Assembly: GCF_003977615.1 (NCBI RefSeq)
Contig: NZ_RYZR01000001.1
Coordinates: 1 to 64,000 of the forward strand
Length of the DNA stretch: 64,000 nucleotides
Direction: 5' to 3'
Origin: Dyella dinghuensis
Lineage (GTDB): Bacteria; Pseudomonadota; Gammaproteobacteria; Xanthomonadales; Rhodanobacteraceae
Positions within the stretch are counted from its first letter, which is position 1; every line of letters starts with the position of its first letter. Under the pieces are notes generated by a model. That model did not search any database, was not told the origin of the DNA, and worked only from the letters and a program-made list of their open reading frames with translations. A program made the position numbers and the translations under genes. Shown piece after piece: positions 18,469 through 26,855 of the stretch.

Positions 18469-18879
18469 GTGAATATCGACAAATTCAAGCAAGAGCATGT
18501 CTATGTAATGAACTCGGTGGGCACCCTGCGCGAACTCGTGCAGGCAGGTGTGACTGATCATGCGGAAGAAATCGTCGCGCAGCTACTGGCGATGACCGGC
18601 GCGATCAAGCTGCATCTTGCGGCCGAGGATCGCGTACTTTATCCGGCGCTGGCCAACGCGCCCGATCCGTTGGTCGCGCAGACCAGCCGTATGTTCCAAC
18701 AGGAGATGGGCGGTCTGGCCGAAACCTTGACGGGGTTCGTGTCGCGCTGGAATCTCGCTGCGAAAATCTCGCAGAATCCGCAAGGATTCCGCGACGAAGC
18801 CAACGCAGTGTTCAAGGCGTTGCACATGCGCGTGCAGCGTGAGAATCGCGAGCTTTATCCGATGGCCGAAGCGATTTGA
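18469..18879 (+). CDS. Hemerythrin-like HHE-domain protein
   Basis: A 136-residue all-helical protein with the spaced His/Glu pattern of the hemerythrin cation-binding family: Lys-Gln-Glu-His near the start, Lys-Leu-His-Leu-Ala-Ala-Glu-Asp-Arg-Val-Leu-Tyr-Pro in the middle and Glu-Asn-Arg-Glu-Leu-Tyr-Pro at the end. GTG 18469 is preferred because AGGGAGGGG lies directly upstream; ATG 18448 is in frame. Metal type and role (oxygen, NO or iron handling) cannot be told. It faces kynU convergently. Confidence 0.75.
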   Translation: MNIDKFKQEHVYVMNSVGTLRELVQAGVTDHAEEIVAQLLAMTGAIKLHLAAEDRVLYPALANAPDPLVAQTSRMFQQEMGGLAETLTGFVSRWNLAAKISQNPQGFRDEANAVFKALHMRVQRENRELYPMAEAI

Positions 18880-18915
18880 TGATGAGGAACGGGCGCGCAA
18901 AGCGTGCCTGTTTCG

Positions 18916-20205
18916 TTATCGCTTGTCGTGCCAGCGCCGGACCGCCTCGGCAAATGCGAGGCAGTCGGCGAAGCGGTTGTACAACGGTGCTGGCGAGATG
19001 CGGATCACGTCCGGTTCGCGCCAATCGCCGATGATGCCGTTGTCGGTGAGGTAGTCAAACAGCGAACGCCCTTGCGTGCGGCCACCGAGCACGCGAATGG
19101 AAAGCTGCGCACCGCGGCGCTCGGGGTCCGCCGGCGTCACGATGTCGAGCACATCGGACAATTGCGTGCGCACCAGCCATTCCAGATAGCCGGTCAGTTG
19201 CAACGATTTTTCGCGCAGGCGTCGCATACCGGCGCGATGGAAAATCTCCAGCGAGACGCGCATCGGCACCAGCGCAAGAATCGGCGGGTTGGAAAGCTGC
19301 CAGCCATCTGCGCCGGGTGTGGGTACGAACTCCGGCCCCATCTGGAAGCGCGTGGTCTTGTCGTGCCCCCACCAACCGGCAAAGCGCGGCAACGCCGCTT
19401 TCGCGTGGCGCGCGTGCACGAACGCGCCACCGACTGCACCGGGACCGGAATTGAGATATTTGTAGCTGCACCAGATGGCGAAATCTGCGCCGCTGTCATG
19501 CAATTGCAGTGGCAGGTTGCCCACCGCGTGAGCGAGATCGAAGCCCACTGTGCAGCCATGCTTGTGCGCGAGATCTGTAATGGCCTTCAGATCGAACGCC
19601 TGACCGGTGCGGTATTGCACGCCGGGCAACATCACCAACGCAATGCGCGATCCGTGTTCGTTGAGCGTGCGTTCGATGTGCGCCATCGAAATCGTGCCGT
19701 TGGGTTCATCGCCTTCGATTTCGATCAGCGACAACGTAGGGCTGAAACCGTGGTAACGAATCTGCGATTCGAGCGCGTAGCGATCGGTCGGAAACGCACC
19801 GGCTTCCATCAGAATCGCGTGGCGGTCCGGCGTGGGACGATAGAAACTCACCATCATCAGGTGCAGATTCACGCCCAGCGTGTTCATCGCCACGACTTCT
19901 TCAGGTTGCGCGCCGACGACTTCTGCCAGGTGGTCGCGCACAAACTCGTGGTAATCCATCCACGGCAGGCGGCCTTTGAAATGGCCCTCTACGCCCAGTT
20001 CGCCCCAGTAATTCAATTCCGCCTCAATCGCTTCCTTCACCGCGCGTGGTTGCAGGCCGAGCGAGTTGCCGCAGAAGTAATGCGTTTCGCCGTGTTCGTG
20101 CGGCGGAATCAGAAACTCGTCGCGAAAGGCGCGCAGCGGATCAGCAGCGTCGCGGGCTCGGGCCCAGGCGGCGGTGGCTTCGAAGGGTGCGGACATCGGG
20201 GGCAT
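18916..20205 (-). CDS. kynU: Kynureninase
   Basis: PLP enzyme that cleaves kynurenine or 3-hydroxykynurenine to (3-hydroxy)anthranilate and alanine. The 429-residue protein has Tyr-Phe-Cys-Gly-Asn-Ser-Leu-Gly-Leu (43-51), Phe-Asp-Leu-Ala-His-Ala-Val-Gly-Asn, the PLP Lys249 in Trp-Cys-Ser-Tyr-Lys-Tyr-Leu-Asn and Gly-Pro-Gly-Ala-Val-Gly-Gly. ATG 20196 (three residues shorter) has slightly better ribosome-site spacing. A terminator separates it from the ACMSD gene upstream, so it probably has its own promoter. Confidence 0.93.
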   Translation of the reverse strand: MPPMSAPFEATAAWARARDAADPLRAFRDEFLIPPHEHGETHYFCGNSLGLQPRAVKEAIEAELNYWGELGVEGHFKGRLPWMDYHEFVRDHLAEVVGAQPEEVVAMNTLGVNLHLMMVSFYRPTPDRHAILMEAGAFPTDRYALESQIRYHGFSPTLSLIEIEGDEPNGTISMAHIERTLNEHGSRIALVMLPGVQYRTGQAFDLKAITDLAHKHGCTVGFDLAHAVGNLPLQLHDSGADFAIWCSYKYLNSGPGAVGGAFVHARHAKAALPRFAGWWGHDKTTRFQMGPEFVPTPGADGWQLSNPPILALVPMRVSLEIFHRAGMRRLREKSLQLTGYLEWLVRTQLSDVLDIVTPADPERRGAQLSIRVLGGRTQGRSLFDYLTDNGIIGDWREPDVIRISPAPLYNRFADCLAFAEAVRRWHDKR

Positions 20206-20243
20206 TCCAGCTGGGTTGTCCCAAACCTACGGGACGAGATGGA

Positions 20244-20270
20244 AACGCCCCGGTATGACCGGGGCGTCCG
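20244..20270 (-). terminator. Hairpin terminator between the periplasmic-protein gene and kynU
   Basis: A 10-bp GC-rich stem (ACGCCCCGGT with ACCGGGGCGT, three-base loop) lies just after the stop of the upstream minus-strand gene. On that strand it is followed by only three T before mixed sequence, so termination may be partial. Confidence 0.6.
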
Positions 20271-20276
20271 TATCGT

Positions 20277-20798
20277 TTAACTGTTCAAGCTGACCGCAAG
20301 CGCATTGCAGCCTTTATCGAACGACGCCATCCACGCCGAGCCAGCCTGGCTCGATGTCGGGCGTGCACAGCGCAGCTGGATCGCATGACCGTTGCGGAAC
20401 CAGTAACGCTCCAGGTACGTGTAGCCCACGCCGCTTTCGCTGGCGGTGTAGATGAAGCTGTTCTGATCGCCCGTCGCGCTTGCAACCGGCGCGTAGTCTT
20501 TCATGTCCCTGGCTTTGGACACGGAATTGCTGACGTAACCGTTGAAGCTCTGCAGATCGGTGACCTGCTTGATCGTGACGCTTACGCGCGCGAGCGTATC
20601 GTTCTTGCTTGGCGATGGATCGGGCACCTGGAACACGCGAACTTCCGGATCGCCATCCACCTGCATGATGCCGACCCAGCTCGACGGTGTGCTGAAGTGC
20701 ACGCTGCCAGAGGCCATGGAGACATCGTCCGCCTGCGCCACCGCGATACTCGCGACGACCAGCGCGGCAGCCACGATCATGTAACGCCTGAATTTCAT
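20277..20798 (-). CDS. Hypothetical exported protein
   Basis: A 173-residue protein with a clear Sec signal peptide (Met-Lys-Phe-Arg-Arg, hydrophobic core, Ala-Gln-Ala cleavage region), so periplasmic. ATG 20798 is chosen for its AGGAG site and because it overlaps the ACMSD stop (ATGA). The mature part has a beta-rich pattern and two Cys near the C-terminus that could form a disulfide. I do not recognise the family. It is probably co-transcribed with ACMSD, but no functional link is visible. Confidence 0.7.
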   Translation of the reverse strand: MKFRRYMIVAAALVVASIAVAQADDVSMASGSVHFSTPSSWVGIMQVDGDPEVRVFQVPDPSPSKNDTLARVSVTIKQVTDLQSFNGYVSNSVSKARDMKDYAPVASATGDQNSFIYTASESGVGYTYLERYWFRNGHAIQLRCARPTSSQAGSAWMASFDKGCNALAVSLNS

Positions 20799-21826
20799 GC
20801 GTGCTCCTGTTCCGGTTCGGAAGTGAAGCGTTGCAGCGGCAGTCCGAGCCACTCCAGCGCCGTGCCATGGAAAAGGCGGGCGCGGTTCCGATCGTCCAGT
20901 TTCAGCGACTCGATGCCGCTGCCCGGTTCCTGCTCCCCCAGCGGGAAAGGATAGTCGGTACCGAGCATCACGCGCTCGACCCCGGTCACATCCAGCAGAT
21001 AACGCAGGGCCTGCGGATCGTGCACACAGGAATCGAAGTACAAGCGCTTGAGGTATTCGCGCGGATTGCGCGGGTTGTCGGTCGCGACCAGATCAGGACG
21101 CATGCGAAAACCATGCTCGATGCGGCCGATGGTCCAGGGGAAGCTGCCGCCGCCGTGCGCCAGCATTACGCGCAGCTTGGGCAGGCGTTCCAGCACGCCG
21201 CCAAAAGCCAGGCAGCACGCGGCACGCGATTGCTCGGCGGGCATGCCGACCAGCCACGGCATCCAATACTTGGGCATCGTGGATGCACCCATCATGTCCC
21301 ACGGATGCACCATGATCGCCGCGCCCATGTCGGCCGCGGCCTCGAAGAACGGAAACAGCTCCGGCGCATCCAGGTTCCACTCGTTGCAATGCGAGCCGAT
21401 CTGCACGCCGCACAAACCCAGTTCATCGATGCAGCGTTCCAGCTCGCGAATCGCCAGTTCCGGCGACTGCAGCGGCACGGTGCCGATGCCGGCGTAGTGC
21501 CTGGAATAATCGCGGCACACGGCGCCCATGTGATCGTTGAGATGGCGATGCAGTTCCAGTGCTTGATAACCCGGCGCCCAATAGGAGAACAGCACGGGCA
21601 CCGTGGAAATGACCTGCACATTCACGCCGAAGCGAGCGTAATCGTTGATGCGGTGCTGCGGATCGAAGGACGACTCCCACACCTCGCGGAAAAACTTGCC
21701 GTCCTTGTAGATGCGATGACGACCATCCGTATGCGTCATCACCGGAAACGCATCGTTGCCGTACTTGGCCGCCAGGTTGGGCCAGTCGGGCGGAAGAATA
21801 TGGGCGTGGGTGTCGATTTTCAGCAT
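20795..21826 (-). CDS. 2-Amino-3-carboxymuconate-6-semialdehyde decarboxylase (ACMSD)
   Basis: Zinc amidohydrolase-superfamily decarboxylase of the kynurenine/anthranilate catabolic branch, diverting ACMS away from quinolinate. The 343 residues show Asp-Thr-His-Ala-His-Ile-Leu-Pro (metal His7 and His9), Val-His-Pro-Trp-Asp-Met-Met-Gly, Leu-Ala-His-Gly-Gly-Gly-Ser-Phe-Pro and Gly-Thr-Asp-Tyr-Pro-Phe-Pro-Leu-Gly-Glu, all diagnostic for ACMSD. kynU lies downstream. The dioxygenases that make ACMS are not in the window. Confidence 0.9.
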   Translation of the reverse strand: MLKIDTHAHILPPDWPNLAAKYGNDAFPVMTHTDGRHRIYKDGKFFREVWESSFDPQHRINDYARFGVNVQVISTVPVLFSYWAPGYQALELHRHLNDHMGAVCRDYSRHYAGIGTVPLQSPELAIRELERCIDELGLCGVQIGSHCNEWNLDAPELFPFFEAAADMGAAIMVHPWDMMGASTMPKYWMPWLVGMPAEQSRAACCLAFGGVLERLPKLRVMLAHGGGSFPWTIGRIEHGFRMRPDLVATDNPRNPREYLKRLYFDSCVHDPQALRYLLDVTGVERVMLGTDYPFPLGEQEPGSGIESLKLDDRNRARLFHGTALEWLGLPLQRFTSEPEQEHA

Positions 21827-21859
21827 CCGCCTATTTTAGCGTCAGCTGCACCCTCAACA

Positions 21860-23965
21860 TTAAGATTTGTTCACCAAGGGCTGCTGGGCGGCCGCCGACT
21901 CCTGTGGGCCGCGCCCCACCACGTGGGCCAGCGTGTTGACGTTGTCGACCAGACGGTCGCTGATGCGGCCAAGCTGCTCGGCCCGGGCTTTGTCTTCGGC
22001 CATGGCCAACAGCGTATACAGGCTGCGCTGCAGCTGGCGCAGATCCGGGGCGGGTGGGGGTACCTTGTTATCTCGCAGTGCAACAGCCAGCGTATGCAGG
22101 TTCGACGCGGCGTGTTCGATGAAATTGGTGACTTCGGCCTGCTCGGGCAAATTGTCGCAATCGTGCAGCAAGGCCTCCAGCGTCATCGCCGTACGCGCCA
22201 GGCGATTGCTGTTGAGGAAAAGGGTATTGGCCAATTCCAGCAACGCGAGCGGAGTAGCGGGCTCGCCGCGCATGCGTTCAAGGGAGGCCTGGGCATTGGT
22301 GCGTGCCGTGCGCACTGCCGTGCGCGCTTCGCGATGCGCCTCGCGCCGGTCCGGTCGTGCGAGGGCACGCAGGTAATCGGCGTAGGCGGAAAGCAGCTCC
22401 GACAGCGCTGCGCGTGCGCGGCCACGCTCCCATGTCGGCCATGCCACATAGGCGAGCAAGGCCATGCCGCTGCCGAGTGCTGTGTTGATGACGCGATCCA
22501 TCACGGCATCGCCAGAGTTCACGCCTTCAAACGACAACAGAATCACCACGGTGCCGGTCAGTGCCGCCACGGCGACGCCGTAGTGCGCTGTAGCGAGATA
22601 ACGGAACGCCATGCAAAGCACAGCCATCAAGGCGAGGTGCGTCCAGAAATCGTGTCGCGTGAAGTGCAGCAATGCGGTCGTCAGCAACAGACCGAGAATG
22701 GTGCCGACCACACGCAGCAAACCGAAATTGAAGGTGGCTGCGAAGTCGGGACGCAGCACGATGGCCGCTGTCATCGGCAACCAGTAACCGTGCGGCAGAT
22801 TCCAGATGCGCGATACAAGCAATGCGACGGTGAGACACACCGCGCAACGCATCGCATGGCGAAACGCCACGGAGTGCGTTGTCAGGTTTGCGCGCATCGT
22901 GGCAAGCGCCGAGCTGCCACGCAGTACTCTGGGCAAGCCCGTTTCTGCCGTTTCCGCGCGCTCTTCGCCGGTCGTGCCCGCCCAATTGGCGTTACGCACC
23001 GCGGCGGCCAACTGACCGGATAGTGCATGGATGTGCGCAGCCACGCTGTCGTGGCGCGTTTTGCCATCGAGCAACGCGCGTTCGCTGGCCTGCAGTGTTT
23101 GCAAGGCGCGCGAAGCCTGTTCGGGCGAATCGCCGCTTTCCAGCGCATCGGCAATCGCATCGAGCACGCGCGCGGCATCGCTGCGAAACATGGCGTGGAT
23201 GCCCTCGGCGCCGCGCATGTCTGTCATTGCTACCAGTTCCAGGCGAATGCGTTCGGCAAGTTCCAGCAACACGGCGAACGCTTCCATCGCACGGCCGCGC
23301 GCGTGGTGACGACCGAGCAACGTTTGCTGCAGTGTCGTCATGGCGTCGGTAAGGGCAGGCGCATCGGCGTCGTTGTGCACCTCTTGCTTGGCGAACGAAG
23401 CGAGGCCGCGATACACCGTGGCAAGCGCGTGCCGTTCCGGACCGTAGCGTTGCAAGGGCCATGCGGCGATGGAAAACAATGCGAGCAACAAGCCGCCGGA
23501 GAAGATCAATCCTGCACCGATCAATGCGTGGTCGATCGTCGTTGGCGTCGCTGCTGTGATAACCAGCAGGATCATGCTGGTCATACCCACGCGTGCGATG
23601 TCGGTGCCGAATACCACCAGCAAGCCACCGAAGAATCCGCACGCGGCCATCGCAATCAAGATCAAAGGCAAGTTGCCGCCGATCAAAAAACCGCAAAGCG
23701 ATGCTGCACCGGCGGCGAGCGATGCCAGGAAAAGCTGCGTCAAGCGCTGGCGATAGGGGCCGGGCTGATCGGAAAACATGGTGTCCAGCGCGCCGGCGCC
23801 GATCGCGAGCCCCGCTTCCTCGTGGCCGGTCATATAGCCAATCGCCAACGGCAGCACGACCGCTGCGGTATTGCGCACTACCACCCACAACGGCACATCC
23901 GGCCGCTTGGCCGTCGTCAGGCTTTGCAGCACGCTCGTGCGTAGCGAATAGGCTTGCGTGGACAT
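21860..23965 (-). CDS. FUSC-family membrane protein (aromatic-acid exporter-like)
   Basis: A 701-residue inner-membrane protein with two hydrophobic blocks (about residues 28-175 and 385-520), each followed by soluble helical regions, the arrangement of the FUSC/YccS/AaeB-type family. The second block has Tyr-Trp-Leu-Pro-Met-Thr-Ala-Ala-Ile-Val-Leu-Arg-Pro-Asp, a typical family motif. Substrates of such proteins include aromatic acids. Its place 33 bases upstream of ACMSD, with kynU nearby, suggests export of an aromatic intermediate, but that is inference. Confidence 0.8.
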   Translation of the reverse strand: MSTQAYSLRTSVLQSLTTAKRPDVPLWVVVRNTAAVVLPLAIGYMTGHEEAGLAIGAGALDTMFSDQPGPYRQRLTQLFLASLAAGAASLCGFLIGGNLPLILIAMAACGFFGGLLVVFGTDIARVGMTSMILLVITAATPTTIDHALIGAGLIFSGGLLLALFSIAAWPLQRYGPERHALATVYRGLASFAKQEVHNDADAPALTDAMTTLQQTLLGRHHARGRAMEAFAVLLELAERIRLELVAMTDMRGAEGIHAMFRSDAARVLDAIADALESGDSPEQASRALQTLQASERALLDGKTRHDSVAAHIHALSGQLAAAVRNANWAGTTGEERAETAETGLPRVLRGSSALATMRANLTTHSVAFRHAMRCAVCLTVALLVSRIWNLPHGYWLPMTAAIVLRPDFAATFNFGLLRVVGTILGLLLTTALLHFTRHDFWTHLALMAVLCMAFRYLATAHYGVAVAALTGTVVILLSFEGVNSGDAVMDRVINTALGSGMALLAYVAWPTWERGRARAALSELLSAYADYLRALARPDRREAHREARTAVRTARTNAQASLERMRGEPATPLALLELANTLFLNSNRLARTAMTLEALLHDCDNLPEQAEVTNFIEHAASNLHTLAVALRDNKVPPPAPDLRQLQRSLYTLLAMAEDKARAEQLGRISDRLVDNVNTLAHVVGRGPQESAAAQQPLVNKS

Positions 23966-24036
23966 GGCGGGGGACTATGTCGGCGATGCACTGATTCTGC
24001 ATCACGGACATAGCGGTTGTCGTTACCTCCACGAAC

Positions 24037-24068
24037 GAAAACGGCGTCGCGGGATGGCGACGCCGTTC
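24037..24068 (-). terminator. Terminator after efpL
   Basis: A 10-bp stem (ACGGCGTCGC with GCGACGCCGT) lies 26 bases past the efpL stop. On the minus strand it is followed by TTTTCGTT. Confidence 0.8.
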
Positions 24069-24093
24069 GTATGAAACAGGGAACGTGGTTTTC

Positions 24094-24660
24094 TCAGGAA
24101 GCGCGGCCGGCAAACTCGCCCGTCAACGTATTCACCCACACCTTCTCGTCATTGGTGATGTATTCGGGTACCTGGATTTCCAGGCCCGTCTCGAGCTTGG
24201 CGGGCTTGGTGCGCTTGGTTGCACTGGCGCCTTTGAGTTCCGGTGCGGTGTCGACCACCGTCAGCGTCACGCTGGTCGGGATTTGCAGGCCTACCGGCGC
24301 ATCGTCGATCAGCTGCACGTAATAGCCTTCCACGCCTTCGACAATGTAACCGGCGTTGTCGCCAACCAGCGCGGCGTCCAGCATGTATTGGGTGTAATCC
24401 TCCGCATCCATGAACACGAACGCTTCACCGTCCATGTACGAGAAGTTGGACGGACGGCGCACGAGATCCATTTCTTTCAGATCGTCGTCTGCGCGCAGGC
24501 TCAGATCGAACTTGCGGCCGCCGGGAATCGAATACAGCGTGAAGCGGAAGGTGACGTTGCCGCCACGTGCGGTCGGTGAGCTGCGTTCGATATCGCGCAC
24601 CTGGTAAACGGTGCCTTCGTGTTCGACTACGTTACCTTTCTTGACGTCGGAAGCTTTCAT
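24094..24660 (-). CDS. efpL: Elongation factor P-like protein (EfpL/YeiP)
   Basis: An EF-P paralogue that binds stalled ribosomes. ATG 24660 gives 188 residues. The acceptor loop reads Ser-Pro-Thr-Ala-Arg-Gly-Gly with Arg32 in place of the modified Lys of canonical EF-P, and [13 protein letters not shown] plus Lys-Gly-Ala-Ser-Ala follow. This identifies the YeiP/EfpL subgroup rather than EF-P itself. The three-domain OB fold is complete. A REP-type inverted repeat lies just upstream of the start. Confidence 0.88.
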   Translation of the reverse strand: MKASDVKKGNVVEHEGTVYQVRDIERSSPTARGGNVTFRFTLYSIPGGRKFDLSLRADDDLKEMDLVRRPSNFSYMDGEAFVFMDAEDYTQYMLDAALVGDNAGYIVEGVEGYYVQLIDDAPVGLQIPTSVTLTVVDTAPELKGASATKRTKPAKLETGLEIQVPEYITNDEKVWVNTLTGEFAGRAS

Positions 24661-24696
24661 GGATGTTGGTCGGATGAGTGTGTGATGGTTTGGATT

Positions 24697-24805
24697 CGTC
24701 ATTCCGGCGTAGGCCGGAATCCAGTGACTAAGAGGTAGAAAGAGCGAATAGTTAGTGCGCTTCGCGCGAGTATTTAACTGGATTCCGGCCTGCGCCGGAA
24801 TGACG
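24697..24805. repeat. REP-type inverted-repeat pair (REPIN-like), copy 1
   Basis: CGTCATTCCGGCGTAGGCCG and its inverted partner at 24780-24805 flank an about 60-base spacer. Each arm is itself an imperfect palindrome (CATTCCGGC...GCCGGAATC). The same pair recurs at 46984, 52272 and 58229, always between genes. Confidence 0.9.
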
Positions 24806-24849
24806 TCGACGTTACTTAGCGCCTCGAGGACGCCGATGCTTTTCGTAGC

Positions 24850-25617
24850 TTATTTCGGCTGCAGACGCACCGCGCCATCGAGGCGAATCGTTTCGCCATT
24901 GATGTACCGGTTGCCAAGGATGAAAGCGACCGTCGACGCAAACTCATCCGGCTTGCCCAAGCGCGAAGGGAACGGGATCGATGCGGAGAGCGATTCCTGC
25001 ACTTGCGGTGGCATGCCATCGACCATCGGCGTCCAGAAAATGCCCGGTGCGATGGTCGCAACACGAATGCCGAAGCGCGACAACTCACGCGCCATCGGCA
25101 ACGTCATGCCAACCACGCCACCCTTGGATGCCGAATAAGCGGCCTGACCGATCTGGCCTTCGTACGCCGCAACGCTGGCGGTGTTGATGATCACGCCGCG
25201 CTCGCCATCGTCACCGGCTTCGTTGTTCTGCATCAGTGCGGCACCCGCTTTGGCAACGTTGAAGCTGCCGACGAGATTCACCATCACCGTCGAGGCGAAC
25301 GTACCCAGCGGCATCGGGCCTTCCTTGCCCAACACACGGCCGGCACCGAGGATGCCAGCGCAGTTCATGATCACGTTCAGGCCACCCATGGCATCCCGCG
25401 CTGCGGCCACGTTGGCGGTGACGCCGTCTTCGGAGGTGACGTCCGTGCGGAAGAAACGGGCGTTGCCGCCCAATGCCTTGGCGGCTTCCTGGCCCTTTTC
25501 TTCATTGACATCGAACAGGGCGACATGGCCACCGTTGGTGACCAGAAGTTGTGCGACCGCATGGCCGAGACCGGAGGCGCCGCCAGTGATGATTGCCTTG
25601 ACCTGATTGAGCTGCAT
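24850..25617 (-). CDS. SDR dehydrogenase, 3-hydroxyacyl-CoA dehydrogenase type 2-like
   Basis: A 255-residue short-chain dehydrogenase with the NAD loop Thr-Gly-Gly-Ala-Ser-Gly-Leu-Gly (11-18), Asn-Cys-Ala-Gly (85-88) and catalytic Ser148, Tyr161 and Lys165. The family pattern is that of HSD17B10-like 2-methyl-3-hydroxybutyryl/3-hydroxyacyl-CoA dehydrogenases (Asp-Val-Asn near residue 36 indicates NAD). ATG 25617 (Met-Gln-Leu) is chosen; the upstream open frame lacks conserved features. It fits the branched-chain acyl-CoA catabolic genes that follow from 28 to 44 kb. Confidence 0.85.
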   Translation of the reverse strand: MQLNQVKAIITGGASGLGHAVAQLLVTNGGHVALFDVNEEKGQEAAKALGGNARFFRTDVTSEDGVTANVAAARDAMGGLNVIMNCAGILGAGRVLGKEGPMPLGTFASTVMVNLVGSFNVAKAGAALMQNNEAGDDGERGVIINTASVAAYEGQIGQAAYSASKGGVVGMTLPMARELSRFGIRVATIAPGIFWTPMVDGMPPQVQESLSASIPFPSRLGKPDEFASTVAFILGNRYINGETIRLDGAVRLQPK

Positions 25618-25877
25618 TGGGATGTCCGGGGAGCTAAAAACCGCCATGGTAACGCACCGGCCCGGGGCTCGCGCCAGCCCCGCCAAGATCCTGAACGGCC
25701 TGCCATTTTTCGACGGAACATTCACGTTGCATTCGGGAGGCTGACGCAATCTTGATAGGCGTATCGCGGTCATGACTTCGCGACGGCGCCAAGATTGGAT
25801 CAATGGATGGCGGCGCCGATCACAAGGAGAGAGTGTCCATGCGATTCCCGTGCAGTTGAATTAACGAGGAGTACGAC

Positions 25878-26222
25878 ATGAAGAAGCAATTAGGGAAGCA
25901 GATCGGCATGCTCGCCGCTTGCGGTGTGATGTTGGTCGCATCGCAGATGGCGTTCGCCCAATACGGCCCACCGGGCCCACCCCCGCCGAGTCGCCAGGGT
26001 CCGCCTCCGGGGCGTGGTTGGAGCCATCAGGGCTGGTATCACCGGGGCGGCTATGTTCCGCGGCAGTATCGTGGCGGCCACTACGTAGTAAACGATTGGC
26101 GCACGTATCGCCTGCCGCCGCCGCGCCCGGGCTATCACTACATCCGCAGCGATAATGGCGACTTCCTGCTGGCGGCCATCGCCACCGGCGCGATCATCAG
26201 CATCGTCGCAAACAGCCGCTGA
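25878..26222 (+). CDS. RcnB-family periplasmic protein
   Basis: A 114-residue exported protein with a signal peptide (Lys-Lys n-region, cleavage near Ala-Phe-Ala-Gln), a Pro/Gly-rich linker and the RcnB pattern: Gly-Trp-Tyr-His-Arg-Gly-Gly, Arg-Gly-Gly-His-Tyr-Val-Val, Leu-Pro-Pro-Pro-Arg-Pro-Gly-Tyr-His-Tyr and a C-terminal hydrophobic Leu-Leu-Ala-Ala-Ile-Ala-Thr-Gly. RcnB of E. coli affects Ni/Co homeostasis; that role is not established here. A ribosome site GAGGAG precedes ATG 25878. Confidence 0.8.
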   Translation: MKKQLGKQIGMLAACGVMLVASQMAFAQYGPPGPPPPSRQGPPPGRGWSHQGWYHRGGYVPRQYRGGHYVVNDWRTYRLPPPRPGYHYIRSDNGDFLLAAIATGAIISIVANSR

Positions 26223-26242
26223 GCAAGCTGTTCGCATCAGTC

Positions 26243-26274
26243 AAATGGGCCGTTGCGCAAGCAATGGCCCATTT
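26243..26274. terminator. Hairpin between convergent genes
   Basis: A 9-bp stem (AAATGGGCC with GGCCCATTT) and a 14-base loop lie between the RcnB-like gene and the opposing acetyltransferase. Short A/T flanks make it usable in both directions. Confidence 0.7.
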
Positions 26275-26279
26275 GCGTT

Positions 26280-26855
26280 TCAGTGCGGCGATGCCTGCAG
26301 GATGTCCTGCAGCTCGCGCGAATCGGCAAGCGACGAAAATGTGCGAATCGGTACGGGTGGATTTGTCGGAGTTTGCAACTCCTTCTGCCATACACCGACA
26401 TCCCACCATTGCCCTAGCTTGTAGCCGGATTTGGGCCACACGCCTGCAGGTGTGAAACCCATCGCTTCGTGCAGCGACACGCTGACTTCACCCGGCATGG
26501 TGATGACACCCACCGCCTGATTGATGCCTTGCAAACGCATCACGTCCAGCAACACACCGTAAAGATGACCCGCAATGCCGCGACGTCGCGCATTGGCATG
26601 CACATAGATGGATGTCTCGGCAATCCAGTCGTACGCAGCACGTTCGCGAAATCGTGTGGCGTACGCGTAGGCGAGCACCTCGCCATGTTCTTCCCAAACC
26701 AGCCAGGGATAGTGCTGCAGCCGGTTGACGATACGCTGGCGCATCGCCTCGACACCGGGAAGTTCGGTTTCGAAAGTGATGGCGCTGCCGGTGACTGCGG
26801 GCGCGTAAATCGCGTGGATGGTATCGGCGTCGTCGGCGCGGGCGGTGCGGATCAT
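26280..26855 (-). CDS. GNAT acetyltransferase, phosphinothricin acetyltransferase-like
   Basis: A 191-residue GNAT enzyme. The N-terminus Ile-Arg-Thr-Ala-Arg-Ala-Asp-Asp-Ala, the central Val-Tyr-Val-type strand and the acetyl-CoA loop Arg-Arg-Arg-Gly-Ile-Ala (residues about 94-99) plus Glu-Ala-Met-Gly-Phe and Trp-Trp-Asp-Val near the end match the Pat/Bar-like group acting on amino-acid analogues or methionine derivatives. ATG 26855 overlaps the stop of the upstream gene (ATGA). The substrate is unproven. Confidence 0.85.
   Translation of the reverse strand: MIRTARADDADTIHAIYAPAVTGSAITFETELPGVEAMRQRIVNRLQHYPWLVWEEHGEVLAYAYATRFRERAAYDWIAETSIYVHANARRRGIAGHLYGVLLDVMRLQGINQAVGVITMPGEVSVSLHEAMGFTPAGVWPKSGYKLGQWWDVGVWQKELQTPTNPPVPIRTFSSLADSRELQDILQASPH

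Noticed and set aside
20801-23023. A 740-codon open frame on plus across ACMSD and the FUSC gene
   Set aside because: Its translation is His/Arg/Gln-rich without any motif, and it lies opposite two genes with clear family signatures on minus. It is a GC-rich antisense frame.
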